Source: Terfezia claveryi
Lineage: Eukaryota > Ascomycota > Pezizomycetes > Pezizales > Pezizaceae
Reading direction: 5' to 3'
Assembly: GCA_015179025.1 (NCBI GenBank)
Contig: WHUX01000543.1
Span: forward strand, 1 to 20,124
Length of the DNA stretch: 20,124 nt
Shown in pieces: positions 7,183 through 15,530 of the stretch; position 1 is the first letter of the stretch; each line of letters starts with the position of its first letter. The notes under the pieces were generated by a model. It was not told the origin of the DNA. It saw only the letters and a program-made list of their open reading frames with translations, and ran no database searches. Made by a program: the position numbers and the translations under genes.

Positions 7183-7835
7183 GGAAGTGGCTTACTCATA
7201 CCCTATGACTAACCCTCTCCCTTACAAATATATTTCTTATGTATTTTTTTACTCAGCAAGCATCTCAAAACATACAACATTCTGTGTGCTGTCTGCCTTG
7301 CTAATATTTCACATGCTTTCACATGTTATCACATGCTTTCACATGCTTTTACATGCTTTCACATGCTTTCACATACTTTCACATGTATAAGTCAAAGTTA
7401 AGACTTAACCTATTTTGTACTAGATAGTATTTGGAAGTACTATCTAGAGAATCAGATGATACAGATCTTAATCACATGTAAGGGTCAGATGATGGTGCAC
7501 TGCCTCAGCACTGCCCCAGCACTGCCCTATTAGAAACATATATAGTTCCTGAATTTCCCTTCAGTTGGACAGACAGTTAGAACTCAGAAAATAGTTAGAG
7601 TACAATCAATATAAAAGTTCCACTGGTTAATCTTCTAAGTGCCTTTGGTACTCCTATACTACTTTACCTATTACAGTAATCTTATGCTACTGGTAATAAC
7701 TTTAATAGTGAGAATAAACAATACACTATTAGTAATCTACTTTATAGTGTACATTACTAGCCTGAGATTATCTGATTAGATAAGATCCTTATCTTATCTA
7801 ATCTAATTTTCCAGTCCCCCTAATAACACTTTACA
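7178..7835 (+). repeat. C1 3' LTR (658 bp, TGT...ACA)
   Basis: It starts TGTAAGGAAG and ends CACTTTACA. It is the inverted counterpart of 2569-3207. A TATA-like ATATATAG lies at 7538-7545. It also carries the 10-base tandem repeat at 7311-7385 and an 11-base triple repeat (CAGCACTGCCC type) at about 7497-7529. The following bases CCTTT are the expected 3' target-site duplication. Confidence 0.85.
7311..7385. repeat. 10-base tandem repeat in LTR (about eight units)
   Basis: Units of ACATGCTTTC with point changes, the reverse complement of the array at 3021-3080. Regular contiguous units without spacers exclude a CRISPR array. Confidence 0.85.
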
Positions 7836-7837
7836 CC

Positions 7838-8676
7838 TTTCCAGATATCCTAGTTATACTGACAGCACTATAGGATATAGGAGAGAATATCTGCAATGCT
7901 TCCATACCACGAAGGACGTTTTTTTAAGATATTGAGCTAGCAAGGCTACAAAAGCCAGAGTGGATGACGTATTGAAAGAGCTAATGGAACGGAATCAGAG
8001 TCTAAACCTCGAAAGGGAGGCAAATAGATGTACTGCAGCATAAAGGGCTCATGTTGTGGTGGAACATAGGGAGGAACGGGCATACTTAGTGAATCAGGTT
8101 CTAGTAGAGGATTCACATTTCAATTTTCCAAAGATCCATGTAGTGATGCACTGGGCTGATCAAATCTCCCACTATGGCAGCTTGCCCCAATTTTCAATGG
8201 AAGTTTGTAAGACATTACATAAGCAATTGAAGGATACATACCATCAGAGTAATCATAGTGACAGTATCCCACAAGTAATTATAGGTTATAGCAGATATCA
8301 TAACTTCGCTGTGAGGGAATTAGAGATGGCAGAATGGGCAGAGAAGGGTGTGGCATTTTAGGAGAGGTTAAAAGACGTTGTGTATCCAAAATGAAGAGGT
8401 ATGGAGCTAATTGTAGAAGGTCAAAGCAAGATTTTCATGACACTACAAGGCAAGCATTGGCTCAAGATAATGAAGAATCTGTTAGGTATGGCGGACGAGT
8501 TTTTGGTTGCGGAGATTGGAAAGCATTTACATTAGTTTTTTGAGGACAATGTTTGTGCAATAGCAAATTACCCACAATTGGATGCAGAGAGGATTTTGTT
8601 AAATACGGAGATGCAAGTATACAATGCGGTTGAAATTCCAGTACCAGACTAGGATATGGATGACAAGAACAGTTAT
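7838..8676 (+). pseudogene. KDZ/Plavaka-like transposase remnant, upstream half
   Basis: A decayed coding region in three successive frames: FPDILVILTAL from 7838, MLPYHEGRFFKI from 7896, and from about 7942 one long frame to 8676. The long frame contains HFNFPKIHVVMHWADQISHYGS, then HKQLKDTYHQSNHSD and, near the end, MQVYNAVEIPVPD. This series resembles the C-terminal half of the large KDZ/Plavaka transposases common in fungi, which cut and paste DNA transposons. Stops at about 8041 (TAA), 8359 (TAG), 8390 (TGA), 8540 (TAG) and 8650 (TAG) show it is dead. It is cut at 8676 by copy B and resumes at 15078. The family call rests on memory of motifs and is moderate; transposase remnant is safer. 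Confidence 0.55.
8672..8676. repeat. Target-site duplication GTTAT, left copy of B
   Basis: GTTAT directly before the LTR start at 8677 repeats exactly at 15073-15077, directly after the 3' LTR end. Five bases is the usual Ty3/Gypsy duplication length. Confidence 0.95.
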
Positions 8677-9264
8677 TGTCACAACCGTATTCTTCATTGT
8701 CCTCACCAACACCTGCGATGTAGGTGATGAGTTATTACTATTGTTGTCTTTGTTATTACCTACGATCGCAGGTTATAGGTTTTTGTTATCGTTACCTTAC
8801 TTGGCTTCCGAGATAGGGATCTTGTGAAGCTTATTCCTTCCGGTGGCCTTGGCCTTGGCCAGAAAGGAAGCCTGTATATATAGCTTGCTCTCTCCGCCCT
8901 CTCGTTGGATCCCCATCTAATATCTTGTATACTCAATACAGGACCTTGCTTCTCCAAGCTCTCATGCACCTCCCTTGGGTACCTCCTTGTCTCGTAAAAC
9001 AGCTCTGCAGTAACAGCTGCCTCCTTCCGACATACTCGACAACCGCTTCCGCGTGTCTCTTGCCTCTTGCCCTTGTCTCCCATCTCAGCCCTCCCTAGTC
9101 ATACATGGAGCATTCCTACGTGTGTGTTACCCTAGCCCTGCTCTTGCCTTGCTCCTAGCCTTTCCCCTGATCACACACGTAGTGCTCCTACGTATGTTTC
9201 ACCTTGTTCCTGTCCTCGCCCTAGCGTACCCCTTGGTCGCCTTGTCCCCAGAGCTATCATTACA
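8677..9264 (+). repeat. Copy B 5' LTR (588 bp)
   Basis: TGTCACAACCG to CATTACA, paired with the 3' LTR at 14488-15072. Near its start are two copies of a palindromic module (8710-8726 and 8758-8773) around CCTGCGATNGCAGG, both now imperfect. The start hairpin after the TATA box is damaged (GTTGGAT with ATCTAAT). Confidence 0.93.
8875..8882 (+). promoter_or_regulatory. TATA box of copy B 5' LTR
   Basis: TATATATA about 200 bases into the LTR, aligned with the TATA boxes of the other copies. This would be the promoter for the genomic transcript of B. Confidence 0.65.
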
Positions 9265-9269
9265 CTACC

Positions 9270-10488
9270 ATGGATCCTTTGGACCAACTAGTACACAGTC
9301 ATATCAGGAGCAGCTCTTCTACTACTCGCTGTCAGGTTCCATACCTAGAGGAACTCTTCTATACCCTTAGGCCTGAACGAATTGAATGCCTATTGTCGAG
9401 AGGTCATCGATATCTTCGAGGCCATGGATGCTATTGGGGCTGAACTCGGCAATAGCTTGGCCATGGCTGAACGAAAACTGAGATCCGCCGATGAAGAAAT
9501 CACAGTACTCCAAAACGACCTCGACAATGCCACCATCGCTCTGGCCAATAAGCGAACCATGATCCAGACCCTCAACCATGCTATAGCCACTATGTCGGCA
9601 ACCCCACTCTCCGCACCAACCACCAAAACCAAAAGTATTCCAACCCCCCCCAAATTTAATGGGGATAGGGCTCGCCTCCGAGCCTGAAAGAACTCGGTAA
9701 ACCTCAAACTCAATAGGGACTCAGCCAGATTCCCATCCAAGCAATACTGATTGGTTTATGTCTTTGCCCTACTAGAGAGTAAGGTAGTAGATAAAATCCA
9801 GCCATATGTTCTTGAGACTGGGATTAAGCTGGACGGCATCCCGGCACTCTTCGCTATTCTAGACAGGGCTTTTGGGGACTCCGATGCCATGGGCACGGCT
9901 AGCCGAGCCTTCTGAGCCCTAAAACAATGTAATTCGGATCTGTTCACATATGTAGCAGAGTTCTCCAGGCTGGCAGCAGAAGTATTGTAGAATAACCAGT
10001 CAAAGCTCGAGCAGTTCCAGGAGGGACTGAATAATGAGCTTCAACAAGCCATGGTCACCCTCCCAGAGACCAAGAGTCTCGACGAATTAATCGACCAGGC
10101 ATTCAGGGTGGAATAACAGATGGCTAGGTTGAGACACTGCCTTACCTTCTGCCCTGCCACCTGCTCACCTCAACAACTACAGCAACACCAACAACAGCAA
10201 CCGATCCCCAAGCCTGCTCAAGTTCCGGCTTTGGCCAACAAACCTGCGCATCCCTCTCTCGTGGCAGGTGGTGCTGCACCTATGGACCTATCCGCTGGTA
10301 GGCCACGGTTAACTCAGGAGGAGAGAGATCGCCGCCGAATGAACGGGCTGTGCATAGCATACAGGAAAGGGGACCATATTATTGTGGCATGTCCCCTCCA
10401 CAAAAACCGCTCAATGGCCGCCCACACTATCTCCGAATCCAGGATTGAGGAGGTTGATAAGTCGGGAAAAGCCCTGTCCCTTGCCTAG
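9270..10488 (+). pseudogene. Copy B gag: capsid and zinc knuckle
   Basis: The frame opens with ATG at 9270 (MDPLDQLVHSH), six bases after the LTR, and shifts near 9380 into the frame of ELNAYCREVIDIFEAMD. A heptad-like segment (ERKLRSADEEITVLQNDL) suggests a coiled coil, followed by a retrotransposon capsid region (LFTYVAEFSRLAAEVL, LEQFQEGLNNELQQAM). Stops lie at 9685 (TGA), 9748 (TGA), 9913 (TGA), 9988 (TAG) and 10114 (TAA). A Gln-rich stretch leads to a zinc knuckle at 10351-10392 reading C-X2-Y-X4-H-X4-C: the second Cys is Tyr (codon 10360-10362), a G-to-A change. Gag would form the particle and package RNA; this copy cannot. Confidence 0.85.
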
Positions 10489-11309
10489 TTACTGACACTA
10501 GTAAGGGACCTGCCTTAGGTCATTTATCTTTGTCTGCATTTTCTTTGCCTGCACCTATAGCCATTGATGAATCTCGCTTGTTTGGTGAGCATTTTGTAGT
10601 ACCAATAACTGTTAAATTCAATGATAAAATAGTGGTAACATTAGCTCTCATAGATTGTGGTGCTTTAGGGATAGCCTTTATTGATTAGACCTTCATCAGT
10701 AAAAACTCTATACCAACCTCCAAGCTAAAGACCCCTCGCCTTCTTGATGTCATTGACAGCCGCCCTATCTCTTCTATGGCTATTACCCACCTCACATGTC
10801 TGCCCAGTGCCATTGGAGACCATTCAGAGGACCTTTCTATGTTCATGAGCAAACTAAAATATCCAATTGTCCTTGGGATCCCCTAGCTTAGAATGCACGA
10901 TGTGTCAGTCAACTTCAGCTCTTACACCTTGCAATTCAACAGCTATTATTGCAGAAAAAGCTATAGAGGTCCAAAAATCACCATTATAGGACTATGTGTA
11001 TTACCACCCCCAATAATCCACTCCACCCAGGTGGTACACTAGCCCATGCACATCAATGCTGCCCACTGCTCTGCTCTCCCTGTTCTCCCTGTTCCCAATG
11101 TTTCCCCTAGTCCCCCTGTTCCCCCTGTTCCCTCTGTTCAACCTCCTCCAAAGCCCCTGAATATTAGCTTTATCAGGGCAGGGGCTTTCGCTTACCTCAC
11201 TAGAAGACACAAGCTGAAGGTGCATGCCCTTTCTATACATAAAGTGAACCTAGAAATCAATAAGACAAGGTCAAGGGAGGAATGGAAGTCCATGGTTCCA
11301 GGTGAATAA
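10489..11309 (+). pseudogene. Copy B pol: aspartic protease and Pro-rich linker
   Basis: After a frame change near 10480, this frame reads to VVPITVKFNDKI and then LIDCGALGIAFID, the retropepsin active-site region, with the catalytic Asp at 10653-10655 (usual form D-S/T-G; here DCG). YPIVLGIP-stop-L matches the ILGxPWL motif, with TAG at 10884-10886 in place of Trp. Other stops are at 10686 (TAG), 11040 (TAG) and 11307 (TAA). A Pro/Val-rich repeat (CTGTTCCCC-type units near 11080-11140) joins protease to RT. The enzyme would cleave the Gag-Pol polyprotein. Confidence 0.78.
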
Positions 11310-12690
11310 CACGAATTCATCGACTTGTTCTCAGAGAAGGCCTCAGAGAAGCTCGCACCTTATCGACCATATGACCACATGATTCCACTGATAGAAGGTA
11401 AAACCCCCCCTTACGGCCTACTCTATGGAATGTCCCGACTCGAATTAGAGGCCCTGAAGAAGTACTTGGAGGAAAACCTCAACAAGAGCTTCATTCGCCA
11501 TAGCTCCTCCCTAGCAGATGTACCCATATTGTTTGTAAAGAAATCGGATTGCTCTCTTAGGTTGTGCGTGGATTATCACGGCCTGAATGAAATTACAGTA
11601 AAAAACAGGTACCTCTTGCCTCTGATCTAGGAGACATTAGCAAGGCTCTCCAAGGCCAAATGGTTCACCAAATTGGATCTGAGAGGGGCCTACAACTTGG
11701 TATGAATTGCAGAGGGGGAGGAGTAGAAAACTGCCTTCTGGACATGATATGGCCATTTTGAGTATAATGTAATGCCCTTTGGCCTAACTAATGCCCCCAC
11801 CTCTTTTCAGTACTTTATCAATGACACTCTGCGGGACTTCCTGGATGTATTCTGTACTGCCTACCTGGACAATATCCTTATCTACTTGGATACCCTAGTG
11901 GAATATACGATCTATATCCGACAAGTGCTGGAGAAGCTGGAGGGAGCTGGGTTATATTTGAAGCCAGAAAAATACAAGTTCCATATGCAGAAGGTCAAGT
12001 ACCTGGGGCTGATTATCACCACGGAGGGTATTCAGATAGACCCTGCAAAGGTTGCTGTGATCCAAGAGTGGGAAACTCCAGCCAACCTCAAGGATGTACA
12101 GGCCTTCCTGAGATTCGCCAACTTCTACTGGCAGTTTATCCTGGGATATTCAAAGATTGTAGCACCCTTGATGGTATTGACAAGGACAAAGGGTATGGAC
12201 AAAAGCTAGCACTTCCAGTGGAGTTTTGAAGCCCAATCTGCCTTAGAAAAGCTCAAGGAAGCTTTCTGCTCAGCCCCAATCCTGGCCTATTTTGATCCCA
12301 ATAGTGAGTGCATCATGGAAATGGATGCCTCCAACTATATCTCTGCCGGAATCCTTTCCTAGTATGTCAATGGAGTCCTCCACCTAGTGCCCAATTTCTC
12401 TAAAAAGCACTCCCTGCCGGAGAGTAATTATGAGATCTATGATAAGGAATTAATGGCCATTGTGTGAGTATTCGAGGAATGGAGACTACACCTGGAATCG
12501 GCAAAGGGGGTTATCAAGGTCCTCTCTGACCATAAGAACCTAGAGTACTTCACAACTACCAAATTGCTAAACTGCTGACAGGCTAGGTGGTCGGAATTTC
12601 TCTCTCAGTTTAACTTCAAGATAAGGTATCGCTCTAGAAAGGCTGGGGGTAAGCCGGACGCACTGAGTAGAAGATCAGGAGATCTCTCTA
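11310..12690 (+). pseudogene. Copy B pol: reverse transcriptase and RNase H
   Basis: RT fingers and palm are clear: [34 protein letters not shown] and the active-site box, which reads YLDN at 11862-11873 instead of YLDD. Copy D keeps YLDD, so B has lost a metal-binding Asp by G-to-A. The RT thumb (FANFYWQFILGYSKI) and RNase H ([33 protein letters not shown]) follow. Stops at 11628, 11703, 11724, 11745, 12207, 12360, 12465 and 12576; several match TGG, CAG or CGA in copy D. A one-A deletion in the purine run near 12690 shifts the frame. It would copy element RNA into cDNA and is inactive. Confidence 0.92.
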
Positions 12691-12700
12691 AGGGGGGGAT
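12688..12700 (+). promoter_or_regulatory. Central purine tract in copy B
   Basis: CTAAGGGGGGGAT in the RNase H-integrase linker closely copies the polypurine tract before the 3' LTR. Copy D has it at 19103-19116 (minus). A second plus-strand priming site is possible. Confidence 0.35.
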
Positions 12701-14095
12701 GAAAGGCTAAAATACCAGAACCAGGTGGTACTGAAGCCAGAAAATCTTGACCTGGCCACCAATATTCTGGCAGAGGCTGGGGTTGAAGCTGAGATTGTAG
12801 ATGTCGAGGCCAATGCAGTTGTTGGAAGTGATCTCCGACAACAGGTAAAAAGGGCATACACAGATAACCTACTAGCCAAAGATATTATCGCCGCAGTAGA
12901 TTCCGGCCAGCGCTGCCACCTCAAGATTTCCCTGGCCGAGTGTACCATCTAGGAGGGTATCCTCTACCACCTCGAATGGCTCTATATACTAGAAGGAGAA
13001 CTGCGCCTGCAATTGATCAAGGAACACCATGACAGTCTAATTGCTGGTCACCCTGGTGTGGCTAAAACGTTGGAGCTGCTAGTTAGGAAATACACATGGA
13101 TTGACCAGCGGAAGGATGTAGAATGGTATGTACAGAATTGCCAAGTTTACAGACATTCTAAGCCTGTCTGCCATGCCTCAAATGGGACACTGAAACCTCT
13201 GGACATCCTGGATTGACCCTGGCTGCACCTGTCCATAGACTTCATGATGGGATTGCCGGAAGACGCAGGGTTCAATGCCATCCTAATAGTGGTAGACCGG
13301 TTGACAAAGATGAGGTATGTTATACCTTGCCGGGATACCTGCTCCACTTGGGAGTTAGCCAACCTCTACCTCAATAATGTATTCCAGTACTATGGCCTCC
13401 CTAAATCGATTGTGTCTGACCGTGGCCCTCAGTTTATCTCAGAATTCTAGCAAGCCTTCTGCAAACTTCTGGGGATCAAAGTTCGTCTGTCAACAGCTTA
13501 CTACCCCCAAACAGACAGCCAATCAGAGAGGATGAATACTACTATGGAGCAATATTTAAGTGCTTTCGTCAATTACCAGGAGGACAACTGGGTTTCGTTG
13601 CTAGCTACCTGCGAATTCGTCGCCAACAACCAGTTCTTGGAGTCCTCGAAAACCTCTCCCTTCCTGGCTGATTACGGTTAGCAGCCCTGATTCGTAGATA
13701 CCTTAGCACTCTCGCAAAAAGCCCATCCCTCGGCTAAGGAATTCGCAGCTGGAATCACTGAACTCCACCATACCCTAAAAGCTGAGGTGGAATATGTGCA
13801 AGCCAGGCAAGCCGAATATGCCAATAGATTACAGTTGCCAGCCCCTAGGTATCAGCCAGGAGATAAGGTATGGCTCTCTAGCAGGCACTTCCGGATGGAA
13901 CGGCCATCTCGCAAGCTCGACCATAAGTTCCTGGGTCCTTTCATGGTGGTGGCTACTGTGGGAACTCATGCCTATCGATTGAGGTTCCCCAAGGACATCA
14001 AACACCACCTGGTTGTATATGTATCGGAAATTGAGCCAGCGGCTGGCGATCCCCTCCAGGGCAGAAACACCCCCACCTCCTCCAGTGGTTATTGA
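12691..14095 (+). pseudogene. Copy B pol: integrase
   Basis: One frame from the linker (YQNQVVLKPENLDL) to 14095. The H2C2 finger has both His (EHHDSLIAGH) but its last pair reads C-Q-V-Y, Cys to Tyr as in copy A. The core keeps Asp in SIDFMMGLPED, Asp in VSDRGPQF and Glu in SERMN; the GPF module (DHKFLGPFMVV) follows. Stops: 12950 (TAG; CAG in D), 13214 (TGA), 13448 (TAG; TGG in A, TAG also in D), 13679 (TAG; TGG in A and D) and 13688 (TGA). The frame closes at 14095 after a loss of two bases relative to D before the Pro-rich hinge. Confidence 0.9.
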
Positions 14096-14284
14096 AAGTG
14101 AAGAGGAATGGGAGATGGAGGAAGTGCTGAACTCACAAAAGAGGTATGGGCATTTGCAGTACAAGGTTAAATGGGTAGGGAACGAGGAGGCTACCTGGCA
14201 ACCCGCTGAGGACCTGGAAAATACTCAGGATCTGGTCTTCCTGTTCCATCAGTGATACCGAGGAAGCCCCATCTAGTTGAGTGA
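14053..14284 (+). pseudogene. Copy B pol: chromodomain, shifted frame
   Basis: PPPPPVVIESEEEWEMEEVL leads into YKVKWVGNEEATWQPAEDLEN, the same chromodomain as in A and D. It lies in the +1 frame relative to the integrase. TGA at 14253-14255 replaces CGA of copy D, and a further base is missing just after, so the ancestral stop (TGA, 14282-14284) is reached only in another frame. Confidence 0.87.
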
Positions 14285-14487
14285 TCTCCCCATGTCTGAG
14301 TTAGGGTTCTTGTCCTTGTTCTTGTTGTTGTTGTCTCTATTATCACCTGTAATGCAGGTGATGGGTCTTTGTTGTTGTTTGGAGTTGGGGTTCTCATTCT
14401 TGCACTTGTTGTTATTTCCCGTGTTGATTTTGCCGGTTGCTGTACCCAGGCCTCCATCGCTGGAGGTCCAGCCTAAAGGAGGGATAG
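14285..14487 (+). other. Copy B 3' untranslated stretch with palindrome and polypurine tract
   Basis: TTG/TTC-rich non-coding DNA. It holds one palindrome of the LTR type (TCACCTGTAATGCAGGTGA, 14343-14361), absent from the same place in A and D. The polypurine tract AAAGGAGGGA (14475-14484) and TAG precede the 3' LTR. Confidence 0.8.
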
Positions 14488-15072
14488 TGTCATTACCATG
14501 TTCTTCATTGTCCTCGCCATTACCTGCGATGCAGGTGATGGGTTATTACTATTATTGTCTTTGTCATCACCTGCGATTGCAGGTGATGGGTTATTGTTAT
14601 CGTTACCTTGCTTGGCTTCCGAGATAGGGATCTTGGGAAGCTTATTCCTTCTGGTGGCCTTGGCCTTAGCCAGGAAGGAAGTCTGTATATATAGCTTGCT
14701 CTCTCCGCCTCTTATTGGATCCCTATCCAACGTCTTATATACTCAATACAGGACCTTGCTTCTTTCAGTGCTCGTGCACCTCCCTTGTACACCTCCTTGT
14801 CTCAAAAACAGCTCTGCAGCAACAGCTGCCTCCTTCCGACACATGTGGCAATCACTTCCGCATGTCTCTTGCCTCTTGCCCTTGTCTCCTGTCCTAGCCC
14901 TCCCCGATCACATACGTAGCATTCCTATATGTGTGTTACCCTAGCCCTGCCCCTGCCTTGCTCCTAGTCTTTCCCCTAATCACACATGTAGTGCTCCCAC
15001 GTGTGTCTCACCTCGTTCTGTTCTCACCCTAGTGTACCTCTTGGTCACCTTGTCTCCAGAGCCATTGTTACA
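14488..15072 (+). repeat. Copy B 3' LTR (585 bp)
   Basis: TGTCATTACC to TTGTTACA, matching the 5' LTR. It includes two palindromic modules (14522-14536; 14567-14586, a 20-base near-perfect palindrome), a TATA box at 14686-14693, a damaged start hairpin and the end hairpins near 14910 and 14985. Confidence 0.93.
14686..14693 (+). promoter_or_regulatory. TATA box of copy B 3' LTR
   Basis: TATATATA at the position conserved in all LTRs of this family. Confidence 0.6.
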
Positions 15073-15077
15073 GTTAT
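15073..15077. repeat. Target-site duplication GTTAT, right copy of B
   Basis: Exact match of 8672-8676, directly after the terminal ACA of the 3' LTR. Confidence 0.95.
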
Positions 15078-15530
15078 TAACTACAGCATGTACATACAAT
15101 AGGTGGGAAAAGTTGGCACGGAAAGGAGGTAAGATAGAATACGGTTTCAGTATATATTGAGTCCATGAGACTACGGCCTACGTCTGTTACGGAAAGTTTG
15201 AAGAGTTACAATGGTCGAGTAGTAGGGTTTTTGAATACATTGTTTACAGTGTGAGGGACTAACAACAAGTTGTATAAATTGGCACATGTTATGCTACTAG
15301 ACTAGGTAAGGAATACAATGCCACACGGCCCTAAAGGAATGTCATACATCTAAGAATTTAAATGTGAAGGAGGCAGACGATTGTATGGCTGCATTCAATT
15401 GAAGGAGCAGTACATTTGATACCAGTGGAGCCAGCCCGAAAGTGGATAGTAAATAATAGAGTAAATTACCATTTGGAATGAGATGAATAACGAATAGAGT
15501 AGATAGTTATATATACATTTGGTGGTGAAT
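15078..15530 (+). pseudogene. KDZ/Plavaka-like transposase remnant, downstream half
   Basis: With copy B and one GTTAT removed, the frame ending DDKNSY at 8676 continues here as LQHVHTIGGKSWHG, then SLKSYNGRVVGFLNTLFTV and LYKLAHVMLLD, the type of C-terminal stretch seen in KDZ/Plavaka transposases. TAA at 15078-15080 and several TAG/TGA codons interrupt it. Near 15400 a frame change leads to GAVHLIPVEPARKWIVNNRV, a typical ending with a Val-Asn-Asn motif. Beyond about 15530 I cannot follow it. Function is lost; the family call is tentative. Confidence 0.5.

Larger units (their letters stand above)
3208..7835 (+). mobile_element. Element C1: second Ty3/Gypsy family, 5'-truncated at the RT
   Basis: A continuous plus-strand polyprotein region with RT thumb, RNase H, linker, zinc knuckles, integrase, chromodomain and C-terminal tail, then a 3' LTR at 7178-7835. 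It is visibly more AT-rich than copies A, B and D and differs in protein sequence, so it is a separate family. It starts abruptly at the outer end of the inverted LTR 2569-3207, in mid RT; gag, protease and the RT fingers and palm are absent here. The bases after its LTR are CCTTT, then decayed transposase sequence. Confidence 0.88.
8677..15072 (+). mobile_element. Copy B: full-length chromodomain Ty3/Gypsy element, heavily mutated
   Basis: A 6,396-bp element with 5' LTR 8677-9264, gag 9270-10488, protease, RT, RNase H, integrase, chromodomain, polypurine tract 14475-14484 and 3' LTR 14488-15072, flanked by GTTAT on both sides. It is nested inside the KDZ-like transposase reading frame. About two dozen in-frame stops and several frameshifts interrupt it. 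In the first 71 bases the two LTRs differ at ten positions, eight of them transitions, so the insertion is old or was mutated by a RIP-like process. Confidence 0.95.

Noticed and set aside
7301..7385. Regular 10-base repeats as a CRISPR array
   Set aside because: Units are contiguous without spacers, lie inside an LTR and are only 10 bases long.
2569..7835. A DNA transposon or DIRS-like element with 640-bp terminal inverted repeats
   Set aside because: The repeats have TGT...ACA LTR ends, no target duplication flanks the pair, no tyrosine recombinase is seen, and the interior is a truncated pol with DDE integrase; nested LTR elements explain it better.
8334..8543. 69-codon plus-strand frame overlapping the transposase remnant
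   Set aside because: The frame of 8056 continues through this stretch with recognisable text (ELIVEGQSKIFMTLQGKHW), so this one is a shadow.
11001..11240. Minus-strand frame with a Gly-Asn-Arg repeat (NRGNRGNRG)
   Set aside because: It is the antisense of the Pro/Val-rich linker between protease and RT of copy B.
14498..14944. 148-codon plus-strand frame over the B 3' LTR
   Set aside because: Pure LTR sequence with Leu/Ser-rich low-complexity translation of the repeats; not conserved as a frame in the other LTRs.
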